Below are positions 1 through 5,866 of a stretch of 9,302 nucleotides of DNA, in pieces. The DNA is from Chloroflexota bacterium (GTDB lineage: Bacteria > Chloroflexota > Anaerolineae > UBA3071). The DNA lies in contig JACNHM010000166.1 of NCBI GenBank assembly GCA_014383605.1, forward strand, positions 1-9,302. Direction: 5' to 3'. The notes beneath the pieces are model-generated. The model ran no database searches. It saw nothing but the letters and a program-made list of their open reading frames with translations, and was not told the origin of the DNA. The position numbers were made by a program, and so were the translations under genes. Position 1 is the first letter of the stretch. Every line of letters starts with the position of its first letter.

Positions 1-2153
1 TGACCACCGTCCACGGCCCTGTGCTCGTCCTGGCCGGCCCCGGCTCGGGCAAGACCCGCGTGCTCACCCAGCGCGTCGCCTACCTCATCCGCGAGTGCTC
101 CGTCGAGCCTTACCGCCTGATGGCCGTCACCTTCACCAACAAGGCCGCCCGCGAGATGAACGCTCGCATCGAACGGTTGCTGGGCGGCCAACTGCAAGGG
201 CTGACCATCGGCACCTTCCACGCCACTTGCGCCCGCATCCTGCGCCGCGAGGCGGCCCACGCCAATCTCAGCCCCGGCTACGTCATCTACGACGGGGACG
301 ATCAGCTGCGCGTCCTGCGCCAGGCGCTGAAGGACCTCAACCTGGACGAGAAGCGCTATCGCCCGGTGGTGATGCGTGCCTTCATCTCCCGCGCCAAGTG
401 CGAGTTGCTCACCCCGCAGACGCTGGAGCCCAAGACCCATCCGGAGGAGGTAGCCCGCCGCGTCTACGAGCGCTACGAGGCACTGCTGGAGGCTAACGAC
501 GCTTTGGACTTCGGCGACCTGCTGCTGCGCACGGTGCTGCTCCTTGACCAGGAACAGGAGGTGCGGGAGAAGTACCAGCGCCGCTATCACTTCCTGCTGG
601 TGGACGAGTTCCAGGACACCAACATGGCCCAGTACCGGCTGGTCAAGCTGCTGGCCGGCGAGCGGCGCAACCTGTTTGTGGTGGCCGATGAAGATCAAGC
701 CATCTACCGTTTCCGAGGCGCCGACTACCGCAACATTCAGCGCTTCGGTGAGGACTTCCCCGACCACAAGCTCTTCCTGCTGGAGCGCAACTACCGCTCC
801 ACGCAGACCATCCTCGACGCCGCCAACGCCATCATCGCCGTCAGCCTGTACCGCACGCCCAAGCGGCTGCACACCGACAGGGGCGCCGGCCCGCTGCTGA
901 CCGTCTTCGAAGCCTACAACGAGGAGGAAGAGGCCAGCTACGTGGTCAACGAGATCGCCCGTCTGACAACGCAGGGTCTGACCACGCCCGGCGAGTGCGC
1001 CGTGATGTACCGCACCAACGCCCAGTCGCGGGCGCTGGAGGACGCCTTCATCTTCCGCGGCATGCCCTACAAGCTGGTGGGGGCCACCCGCTTCTACGCC
1101 CGGCGGGAGATCCGGGACGCTCTGGCCTATCTGCGGCTGATCCACAACTCACACGACGGCGTGAGCCTGGGGCGCATCATCAACGTGCCCCGGCGGGGCA
1201 TCGGCGACCGCACCACGGCCACGCTGGCGCAGTGGGCGAACGGGATGGGGATGTCGCAGGTCGAGGCGTTGCGGGCCTTGAAAGAGGGGGCCGAGGGAGC
1301 TGATGTCCCCTTTGGCACCAGAGCGCAGAAGCAATTGTTGGCCTTCCTCGACTTGTTGGAGGGGTGGCGAGCGGCGGCGGCTGAGCTGACCGTGGCCGAG
1401 CTTCTGGATCGTGTGCTGGAGGAGACAGGATACGAAGGCTGGCTGCGGGACGGCACCGAGGAGGGGGAGGAACGCTGGGCCAACCTCCTGGAGTTGCGCA
1501 CTGTGGCCGCCGACTACGACCCCTTGCCGCGGGAGACGGCCCTGACCACTTTCCTGGAGGAGGTGGCCCTGGTCGCCGACGTGGACGACCTGCCGGAGGC
1601 TGCCGACGCGCCCACGCTGCTCACGCTGCACTCGGCCAAGGGGCTGGAGTTCACCGTGGTCTTCGTCGTGGGTCTGGAGGAGGGCATCCTGCCCCACAGC
1701 CGCAGCTTCGACGACCCGGAGCAGATGGAGGAGGAACGGCGGCTGTGCTACGTGGGCATCACCCGGGCCAAGGAGCGGCTCTACCTGTTGCACGCTTTCC
1801 GCCGCTCCCGCTACGGCGACGATGACCTGAACGCGCCTTCTCGCTTCCTCGTGGACATCCCGCTGCGGCTGGTTCAAGGGAAGGAGGAGGGGCCGCGCCA
1901 GTCGGCGCTGCGCCGCGCCACCACCTGGCGTCCGGCCCTTACGGTCACCCCCGCGCCATCCTCGGCCCCGCCTGCCGCGCCGCAATTCGCCATCGGCCAG
2001 CGGGTGCGCCACCCCCTCTTCGGCGAGGGCACGGTCATCGAAAGCAAGCTGACCCAGGACGACGAGGAAGTGACGGTGGCCTTCCCCGACAAGGGGTTCA
2101 AGACGCTGCTGGCCAGCTTCGCCAGGCTGCAGATGGTGGACTGCTCGGGATGA
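1..2153 (+). CDS. pcrA: PcrA/UvrD-family ATP-dependent DNA helicase, 5' end outside the window
   Basis: This is a superfamily 1A 3'-5' DNA helicase, which unwinds DNA in repair and replication restart. The reading frame is open from base 3, and the residues before the first GTG (TTVHGP) match the normal family N-terminus, so the true start lies upstream. All SF1 motifs are visible: Walker A GPGSGKT (36-56), motif Ia VTFTNKAAREM, motif II VDEFQDTN (600-623), motif III DEDQAIYRFRGAD (687-725), motif IV LERNYRST (780-803), motif V LHSAKGLEF (1626-1652) and motif VI CYVGITRAKERL (about 1747-1782). The C-terminus after a Pro/Ala-rich linker (FAIGQRVRHPLFGEGTV, from about 1986) is the Tudor-like domain typical of PcrA, which favours PcrA over Rep. 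Motif III reads ADEDQA where GDDDQS is common, a mild variation. The gene ends at TGA 2151-2153, and the next promoter begins immediately afterwards. Confidence 0.95.
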   Translation, partial: TTVHGPVLVLAGPGSGKTRVLTQRVAYLIRECSVEPYRLMAVTFTNKAAREMNARIERLLGGQLQGLTIGTFHATCARILRREAAHANLSPGYVIYDGDDQLRVLRQALKDLNLDEKRYRPVVMRAFISRAKCELLTPQTLEPKTHPEEVARRVYERYEALLEANDALDFGDLLLRTVLLLDQEQEVREKYQRRYHFLLVDEFQDTNMAQYRLVKLLAGERRNLFVVADEDQAIYRFRGADYRNIQRFGEDFPDHKLFLLERNYRSTQTILDAANAIIAVSLYRTPKRLHTDRGAGPLLTVFEAYNEEEEASYVVNEIARLTTQGLTTPGECAVMYRTNAQSRALEDAFIFRGMPYKLVGATRFYARREIRDALAYLRLIHNSHDGVSLGRIINVPRRGIGDRTTATLAQWANGMGMSQVEALRALKEGAEGADVPFGTRAQKQLLAFLDLLEGWRAAAAELTVAELLDRVLEETGYEGWLRDGTEEGEERWANLLELRTVAADYDPLPRETALTTFLEEVALVADVDDLPEAADAPTLLTLHSAKGLEFTVVFVVGLEEGILPHSRSFDDPEQMEEERRLCYVGITRAKERLYLLHAFRRSRYGDDDLNAPSRFLVDIPLRLVQGKEEGPRQSALRRATTWRPALTVTPAPSSAPPAAPQFAIGQRVRHPLFGEGTVIESKLTQDDEEVTVAFPDKGFKTLLASFARLQMVDCSG

Positions 2154-2156
2154 TTC

Positions 2157-2185
2157 TTGACAGAAACGTGTACCTGTGATATGCT
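2157..2185 (+). promoter_or_regulatory. Sigma70-type promoter for hicB
   Basis: A perfect -35 box TTGACA (2157-2162) is followed by a 17-nt spacer and a -10 box TATGCT (2180-2185). A TG dinucleotide one base upstream of the -10 makes it an extended -10. Transcription would begin near 2192, about 24 nt before the hicB start. The -35 box begins three bases after the pcrA stop codon, so hicB need not depend on pcrA read-through. Confidence 0.75.
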
Positions 2186-2215
2186 GAAACAGATCATGAA
2201 TCGGGAGGGGCATGA

Positions 2216-2491
2216 ATGGAAAAGGCTGCTGTTAGCGCTAGCGGGTTACAGTTCACCGTGGTCATCGAACCCGACGTTGAGGATGGAGGGTATGTTGTCC
2301 ATTGTCCGGTGCTGAGAGGGTGTTGGTCTCAGGGGGAGAGCGTTGATGAGGCCTTGGCCAATATCACCGACGCTATCATCGGGTGGTTGTCCGTTAGCGT
2401 CGAAAAGACGATGGCTGAAACCAGAGCTCAAGTCTCCCAAAGAGAGACGGCACTGCCGATGAGCATCCCTGTTCAGGTTGCTTATGGCTAA
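2216..2491 (+). CDS. hicB: HicB-family antitoxin, 91 aa
   Basis: HicB proteins have a degenerate RNase H-like fold and neutralise the HicA mRNA interferase in type II toxin-antitoxin systems. The signature runs FTVVIEPD (residues 13-20), GGYVVHCP (24-31), then GCWSQGES and EALANITDAI (45-54), an almost canonical HicB core. The remaining 35 or so residues show no clear helix-turn-helix or ribbon-helix-helix domain, so autorepression by DNA binding is doubtful. ATG 2216 follows GGGAGGGG (2203-2210) by five bases. The gene has its own promoter, and its stop overlaps an ATG that begins a HicA-like stub. The region looks less GC-rich than pcrA or the protease, consistent with a mobile toxin-antitoxin module. 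With the toxin apparently broken, this antitoxin may be an orphan; that is inference. Confidence 0.85.
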   Translation: MEKAAVSASGLQFTVVIEPDVEDGGYVVHCPVLRGCWSQGESVDEALANITDAIIGWLSVSVEKTMAETRAQVSQRETALPMSIPVQVAYG

Positions 2492-2621
2492 GCTGCCACG
2501 CGCTACTGCAGAAAAGCACGTCAAGGCGAAAACGAAGTTGAATGTCCCCTTGGATTTCGATCGAGACCAAGGGGTTTGTCTTTTCGGCCTGTTGCAGGAG
2601 TGCAATGTTCAAACGAAGTAA
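2484..2621 (+). pseudogene. hicA: Truncated hicA toxin remnant, 45 codons
   Basis: An ATG at 2484 overlaps the last eight bases of hicB (ATGGCTAA), the usual hicB-hicA coupling. It opens a 45-codon frame ending at TAA 2619-2621. The first residues, MAKLPRATAEKHVKA, resemble the HicA N-terminus (M-x-K-L-P-R, then a helix with K-x-x-K-A). The similarity stops near codon 20. The second half (NVPLDFDRDQGVCLF onward) lacks the Gly-Ser-His motif carrying the catalytic histidine, and the frame is too short for the usual 60-80-residue toxin. Its last 17 bases overlap the start of the protease gene. A deletion joining the 5' end of hicA to the protease leader is the simplest reading. A short unrelated ORF is possible, because the evidence is about 15 residues plus position. 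Confidence 0.5.
2596..2600 (+). promoter_or_regulatory. Ribosome binding site fixing the protease start
   Basis: AGGAG at 2596-2600 lies four bases before ATG 2605. The alternative in-frame ATG at 2542 has no comparable site and would add 21 residues ahead of a good signal peptide, so 2605 is preferred. Confidence 0.6.
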
Positions 2622-4344
2622 GCGCAGGGCAAGTTTGGCGGCCATGGGGTTGGTTCTGGCCGCCGTTTTCGTCACAGGACGGCCCACGCTGGGAGCGATG
2701 GGCGCGCCGGCAGGAGTAAACACCCCCGGCAGGGCATTTTCCCTCCCTCTGAAGGAGGCGGTAGGGGAGGGTGGGGCCTCCGCCGTGTCTGATCGTATGC
2801 GCCAGGCGCTCATATCCCCGCGTCTCTGGGCGGAGATGGCGGCGCAGGGCCAGGCGGACGTCCTGATCGTGCTGCGGGAGCAGGCCGACCTGAGTGGCGC
2901 GGAGCGGTTGTCCAGCAAGGAGGCCAAGGGACGCTGCGTCTTCGATGCCTTGCGGGCGACGGCTCACCGCAGCCAGGCCCCGCTGGTCGCCTACCTGCGC
3001 GCCCGCGGCATCCCTTACCAGGCCTTCTACCTGGTCAACGTGCTGCTGGTGCGCGGCGACCGGGATCTGCTGCGGGAACTGGCCGCCCGGCCCGAGGTGG
3101 CGCGGCTGGAGGCGAACCCCCGCGTGCGGGCCGACGTGCCCCTGCCGTCACCTGACCGGACCGGGACGCACACCCAGGCGGCGGCGACGATCCCCTGGGG
3201 CGTTGTGCGCGTGCACGCGCCAGAGGTATGGGCGCTGGGGATACGGGGCAAAGACGTGGTGGTGGCCGGCGCCGACACGGGCATCTTCTGGGCGCACGAG
3301 GCGCTACAGGCGAGCTACCGCGGCTGGGACGGCGCGCAGGCCGATCACAACACCAACTGGCACGACGCCATCAGCGACCAGCCCGTCCCCTACGACGACC
3401 ACGGCCATGGCACCCTCACCCTGGGCACGGTGGTGGGCGAGGCTGAGTATGAGCGCATCGGCATGGCGCCGGCGGCCCGCTGGATCGGCTGCAAGAACAT
3501 GGACGCCGCGGGATACGGCACGCCAGCCCGTTACCTCGAATGCTTCCAGTTCTTCCTCGCACCGTACCCCCACGGCGGCGACCCCGTGACCGACGGCGAT
3601 CCGGGGCTGGCCCCCGACGTGATCAACAACTCCTGGACCTGTCCCCCCAGCGAAGGGTGCGACGCGGATACGCTACGGGCGGCAGTGGAGGCGGTGCGGG
3701 CCGCGGGCATCGCCGTCGTCGTCTCCGCCGGGAACTATGGTTCCGGCTGCGGCACGGTGCAATACCCGCCGTCCTTCTACGATGCGGCTTTCAGCGTGGG
3801 GGCCTTTGACAGTGGGGATCGTATCGCCAGCTTCTCCAGCCGCGGGCCGGTGACGGCGGATGGCAGCGGTCGCCTGAAGCCGGACGTCGCCGCGCCGGGC
3901 GTTTCTGTGCGCTCGTCCAGCAGCAGTGGCGGCTACGGCACCGGCAGTGGGACTTCTATGGCTGCGCCGCACGTGGCCGGGCAGGTGGCCCTCATGCTGG
4001 CGGCCAATTCGCAGCTCCGGGGACGGGTGGATGTCATCGAGGAGATCATCACGCAGTCGGCGGAGGCTACGACGGCGACCGTGGCCTGCGGCGGCGAGCC
4101 TGCCGGTGTCGTGCCCAACAACACCTGGGGTTATGGCATCATTGACGCCCTGGACGCGGTACAGGCAGCCCTGGCCTGGGATCCTTCCACGCCAACGAGC
4201 ACACCGACCGCCACCGCCATGCCGACGGCGACAGCAACGCCCACGGCGACAAGCACCCCAGCGCCGGGCTGGCGCGTCTACCTGCCACTGCTGTTCAAGG
4301 TTACAAGTTCAAAGGTTTCAGATCACAAGTTCCAGGTTCGATAG
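2605..4344 (+). CDS. Secreted subtilisin-like serine protease, bacillopeptidase F type (S8)
   Basis: Exported endopeptidase of 579 residues, numbered from ATG 2605. A signal peptide has a basic start (MFKRSKRR) and a hydrophobic core (about 10-25). An inhibitor I9-like propeptide follows (about 85-181), then the S8 catalytic domain (about 195-525). Catalytic residues are Asp224 in GADTGI, His268 in DDHGHGT and Ser451 in GTSMAAPHVAG, with oxyanion-hole Asn377 in SAGN, so it should be active. WGVVRVHAPEVW, NNSW and IASFSSRGP resemble bacillopeptidase F-like proteases. The usual second His of HGTH is Leu. A Thr/Pro/Ala linker (about 529-554) leads to GWRVYLPLLFK (555-565), a terminal motif I recognise from exported Chloroflexota proteins. 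The last 14 residues come from a repeat element, so the ancestral protein probably ended near LFK. It overlaps the hicA stub at its start and converges on the next gene. Confidence 0.93.
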   Translation: MFKRSKRRASLAAMGLVLAAVFVTGRPTLGAMGAPAGVNTPGRAFSLPLKEAVGEGGASAVSDRMRQALISPRLWAEMAAQGQADVLIVLREQADLSGAERLSSKEAKGRCVFDALRATAHRSQAPLVAYLRARGIPYQAFYLVNVLLVRGDRDLLRELAARPEVARLEANPRVRADVPLPSPDRTGTHTQAAATIPWGVVRVHAPEVWALGIRGKDVVVAGADTGIFWAHEALQASYRGWDGAQADHNTNWHDAISDQPVPYDDHGHGTLTLGTVVGEAEYERIGMAPAARWIGCKNMDAAGYGTPARYLECFQFFLAPYPHGGDPVTDGDPGLAPDVINNSWTCPPSEGCDADTLRAAVEAVRAAGIAVVVSAGNYGSGCGTVQYPPSFYDAAFSVGAFDSGDRIASFSSRGPVTADGSGRLKPDVAAPGVSVRSSSSSGGYGTGSGTSMAAPHVAGQVALMLAANSQLRGRVDVIEEIITQSAEATTATVACGGEPAGVVPNNTWGYGIIDALDAVQAALAWDPSTPTSTPTATAMPTATATPTATSTPAPGWRVYLPLLFKVTSSKVSDHKFQVR

Positions 4345-4384
4345 CTTGGACCTTTGAACTTGCCGGCTTTCAAACCTGAAACCT
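4293..4384. repeat. 7-bp-periodic inverted repeat between convergent genes
   Basis: Heptads of the type GTTCAAG run from 4293 to about 4342 (for example GTTCAAG at 4293, GTTCAAA at 4307, GTTCCAG at 4329), with a one-base phase slip at 4314. Related units then appear in reverse complement up to about 4384. The strongest pair of arms is 13 bp: 4304-4316 (CAAGTTCAAAGGT) and 4350-4362, exactly complementary, with a 33-bp spacer. A second pair of arms is AGGTTTCAG (4313-4321) and its complement (4376-4384). The element contains the stop codons of both convergent genes (TAG 4342-4344 and, on the minus strand, TGA 4372-4370). It could act as a two-way terminator, but neither side has a clear T-run. 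Confidence 0.8.
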
Positions 4385-4648
4385 CTGTGGCTGGAAGCAG
4401 GCGCGGTGCAGCCGCCAGCGCAGCGTCTTCAGCTCCAGCCGCAACTCGAAGGTGTCGCCATTGGCTGCTCGCACGAGGAAGCAGCGCCGCGGCGCGTCAC
4501 CATTCGTTTCGTCTACCCACTCCCGGCCCACATCGGTGACGTAGCGGGTGCGGTTGCGCCAGACGAAGGCGACCGGCTGTGTCCGCCCCTGGGCATCGAA
4601 GCGAGCCTGCACCATGATCGGCTCATCCACGAACTGCCACTGCGTCAT
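4370..4648 (-). CDS. Small conserved-looking protein, perhaps DUF6504-like
   Basis: A 92-residue cytoplasmic-looking protein whose ATG (4648-4646) overlaps the stop of the upstream amidase gene as ATGA, a classic translational-coupling arrangement that supports it being real. The middle reads RTQPVAFVWRNRTRYVTDVGREW, then RRCFLVRAANGDTFEL and LKTLRWRLHRA. That is a small beta-rich pattern of an aromatic, basic WRNRxY strand, a strand with charged residues, and a WRLHR ending. It resembles from memory the small DUF6504 proteins; this naming is tentative. No signal peptide or membrane segment is visible. The last residues (about QRFQV) lie in the inverted heptad element, and the stop falls inside it. 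A longer frame running up to 5143 is only an out-of-frame extension through the amidase gene. Confidence 0.72.
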   Translation of the reverse strand: MTQWQFVDEPIMVQARFDAQGRTQPVAFVWRNRTRYVTDVGREWVDETNGDAPRRCFLVRAANGDTFELRLELKTLRWRLHRACFQPQRFQV

Positions 4649-5151
4649 TTCCCTTGTTTCCCTCGTTTGCCCGATCCTTGCAGATACCGCCGCAGCAGGA
4701 GCAGCGCCGCTTCCGCCGATTGCGCCTTGTTTGCCTCCCGCCCGCCGGCCCACTGGTACCGCTCGCCCCACTCCGCATCGGCGGCCGAAAGGTGCAGGAA
4801 GATCAACCCCACCGGCTTTTGCGGTGTGCTGCCGCCAGGCCCGGCGATGCCGGTGACGGCCACGGCGACGTCGGCCTGGAAGAGGTGGCGAGCGGATTGG
4901 GCCATCTGCGCTGCTGCCTGTGGGCTGACCGCGCCGTGGGCCTCCAGCGTCTCGGCCTTCACTCCCAGCAGCCGCGTCTTGGCTTCGTTGGCATAGGAGA
5001 CGACGCCGCCGAGGAAATAGCGGGAGCTGCCGGGCACGTTCGTCAACCGGTGGCTCACCAACCCGCCCGTGCACGATTCGGCCACCGCCAGCGTCCAGCC
5101 CCGGCTGATCAAAAGCTGGCCGATGTCCGCTTCCAGGCTCCATCGGGTCAT
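4645..5151 (-). CDS. pncC: CinA C-terminal domain protein / nicotinamide-nucleotide amidase (PncC)
   Basis: This family hydrolyses nicotinamide mononucleotide to nicotinate mononucleotide and ammonia, recycling pyridine nucleotides in the cytoplasm. The 168-residue protein covers only the amidase domain and lacks the N-terminal MoCF-like domain of full CinA. The motifs are in family order: AESCTGG (24-30), GGVVSYANEAK (48-58), LLGV, HGAVS, VAVTGIAGPGG and KPVGL. Ser26 and Lys58 sit where the family's catalytic Ser and Lys are expected. ATG 5151 is 14 nt after the Trm112-like gene, with a modest GAAGGG upstream. The C-terminus ends in a short basic tail (GSGKRGKQGK). The stop overlaps the next start (ATGA), so the two are probably co-translated. 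A competence role cannot be argued, as no recA or competence gene is adjacent. Confidence 0.9.
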   Translation of the reverse strand: MTRWSLEADIGQLLISRGWTLAVAESCTGGLVSHRLTNVPGSSRYFLGGVVSYANEAKTRLLGVKAETLEAHGAVSPQAAAQMAQSARHLFQADVAVAVTGIAGPGGSTPQKPVGLIFLHLSAADAEWGERYQWAGGREANKAQSAEAALLLLRRYLQGSGKRGKQGK

Positions 5152-5165
5152 GAGATGCCCTTCGC

Positions 5166-5417
5166 TTATCCCACCAGCGGGCCAGACTCAGGCAGATCTT
5201 CGACCGCCACCTGTACCCACTTGTCGCCCTCTTCGATGAGCATCACGGGGATGTCTTCTTTGATCGGGTACTTGCGACCGCAGTCGGGTTCTTGGCAGAC
5301 GAGCCACGTGCCGTCGCGCACCAACTCCAGCCGTCCGGGGTCTGCGCCGGGTTTGCGGTCGGGGCCGCTGACACAGGCGGGGCAGCGCAATATCTCCAAC
5401 AATTCCTGACTTACCAT
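5166..5417 (-). CDS. Trm112-like (UPF0434) zinc-binding protein
   Basis: An 83-residue protein with the Trm112/UPF0434 layout: LLEILRCPAC at the N-terminus with Cys12 and Cys15, then a central insert, then WLVCQEPDCGRKYPI with Cys41 and Cys46, ending in the typical IPVMLIEE stretch. The four cysteines should bind one zinc ion. In eukaryotes and archaea Trm112 activates several methyltransferases; the role of bacterial members is far less clear, so a methyltransferase-partner function is only inferred. ATG 5417 is preceded by a strong GGAGGAA (complement of 5425-5431) at seven bases spacing. It is the first gene of a minus-strand unit with pncC and the small coupled gene, and reads from the promoter at 5650-5622 through a leader of about 200 nt that contains the heptad repeat. 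Confidence 0.88.
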   Translation of the reverse strand: MVSQELLEILRCPACVSGPDRKPGADPGRLELVRDGTWLVCQEPDCGRKYPIKEDIPVMLIEEGDKWVQVAVEDLPESGPLVG

Positions 5418-5483
5418 GGGTGACTTCCTCCGTTTGCGAGTTTATGGATACGGGCCAGAGGCAACCCTCACGCGTTCGTGAAG

Positions 5484-5553
5484 CGTAAAACGTAAAACGT
5501 AAAACGTGATGCGTAGAACGTAAGAACGGATTACGCTTTACGTTTTACGTATC
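5484..5553. repeat. Ten-unit 7-bp-periodic array forming an inverted repeat
   Basis: Ten consecutive heptads without phase slip span 5484-5553. The first three are identical CGTAAAA, three more are variants (5505-5525), and the last four contain the reverse-complement unit (TTTTACG type). The best arms are 14 bp: 5490-5503 (ACGTAAAACGTAAA) and 5537-5550, with a 33-bp spacer. It is much more AT-rich than its surroundings and lies in the untranslated leader of the Trm112-like gene. Units are far too short and contiguous for a CRISPR array. Confidence 0.88.
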
Positions 5554-5621
5554 GCGGCTTGCCACAGCATCACGCGGGAGTTGCTCTTCATCCTTGCCGC
5601 TGGCCGAATCTCTTGGTCGCC

Positions 5622-5650
5622 AGTATAGCATAAGAAAGTCACATCGCCAA
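5622..5650 (-). promoter_or_regulatory. Promoter of the Trm112-like/pncC unit
   Basis: Read on the minus strand: -35 TTGGCG (5650-5645), 17-nt spacer, -10 TATACT (5627-5622), preceded by TGC to give an extended -10. Transcription should begin near 5615. One base (5651) separates its -35 from that of the opposite promoter. Confidence 0.7.
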
Positions 5651-5651
5651 C

Positions 5652-5680
5652 TTGCCGTATGACCGGCCCTGTGCTATACT
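5652..5680 (+). promoter_or_regulatory. Promoter of the rpsB operon
   Basis: -35 TTGCCG (5652-5657), exactly 17 nt spacer, -10 TATACT (5675-5680) with TGC directly upstream (extended -10). Transcription should start near 5687, giving an untranslated leader of about 190 nt before rpsB. The nine bases TGCTATACT (5672-5680) are the exact reverse complement of 5622-5630 in the divergent promoter. Confidence 0.75.
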
Positions 5681-5709
5681 CTGCCATCGGGCGCAAAGGT
5701 CCACACTAC

Positions 5710-5744
5710 GCACACCGCTCAACTGTGGCCGGTGTGCCGTTTTT
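5710..5744 (+). terminator. Terminator-like hairpin in the rpsB leader (possible attenuator)
   Basis: An exact 8-bp stem GCACACCG (5710-5717) with CGGTGTGC (5730-5737) closes a 12-nt loop and is followed by CG and five T residues (5740-5744). That is the shape of an intrinsic terminator, but it sits upstream of an essential operon, so it would have to be conditional. Bases CCACA (5701-5705) can pair with TGTGG (5724-5728) in the loop, which offers a competing fold. Confidence 0.5.
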
Positions 5745-5766
5745 CAAAGGGGGCCGGAAGCGGTAA

Positions 5767-5794
5767 CAGAGGCAGTCAGCGCCCGCTGTCTCTG
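5767..5794 (+). other. Second hairpin in the rpsB leader
   Basis: CAGAGGCAG (5767-5775) pairs with CTGTCTCTG (5786-5794) over nine base pairs with one G-U, around a 10-nt loop. It is not followed by a T-run, so it is not a terminator. It could be part of a protein-binding leader structure. Confidence 0.45.
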
Positions 5795-5860
5795 AAAGTT
5801 GGCCTGGTGAAAAGCGGTCCTGCGCACGGGATGCGAGCGGTGGAGGACACAACAACTGGA

Positions 5861-5866
5861 AAGGAG
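5861..5866 (+). promoter_or_regulatory. Ribosome binding site for rpsB
   Basis: AAGGAG (5861-5866) lies ten bases before GTG 5877. The nearer ATG at 5869 is only two bases from it and opens a five-codon dead-end frame, so the site supports the GTG start. Confidence 0.6.

Noticed and set aside
1149..2213. 354-codon open frame on the minus strand inside pcrA
   Set aside because: It lies opposite a helicase with every motif intact; its translation is Arg/Gly/Gln-rich without recognisable motifs, as expected for an antisense shadow in GC-rich DNA.
2549..2600. Possible frameshifted continuation of hicA (LGFRSRPRGLSF in the -1 frame)
   Set aside because: LGF followed by basic residues and Gly recalls the HicA core, but the Ser-His pair is absent and the match is too short to separate from chance.
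2542..2604. Longer protease start at ATG 2542
   Set aside because: It adds 21 residues before a normal signal peptide and lacks a ribosome binding site, whereas ATG 2605 has AGGAG four bases upstream.
4649..5143. Upstream extension of the small minus-strand gene to a 257-residue protein
   Set aside because: The extension reads out of frame through the PncC gene and is Arg/Gly-rich; only the 92 codons from 4648 look like a real protein, and the ATGA overlap fixes the start.
5484..5553. CRISPR array
   Set aside because: Units are seven bases, contiguous and inverted halfway, with no spacers and no cas genes nearby.
5659..5766. 35-codon ORF starting at ATG 5659
   Set aside because: Its start codon lies in the spacer of the rpsB promoter, so it would not be on the transcript.
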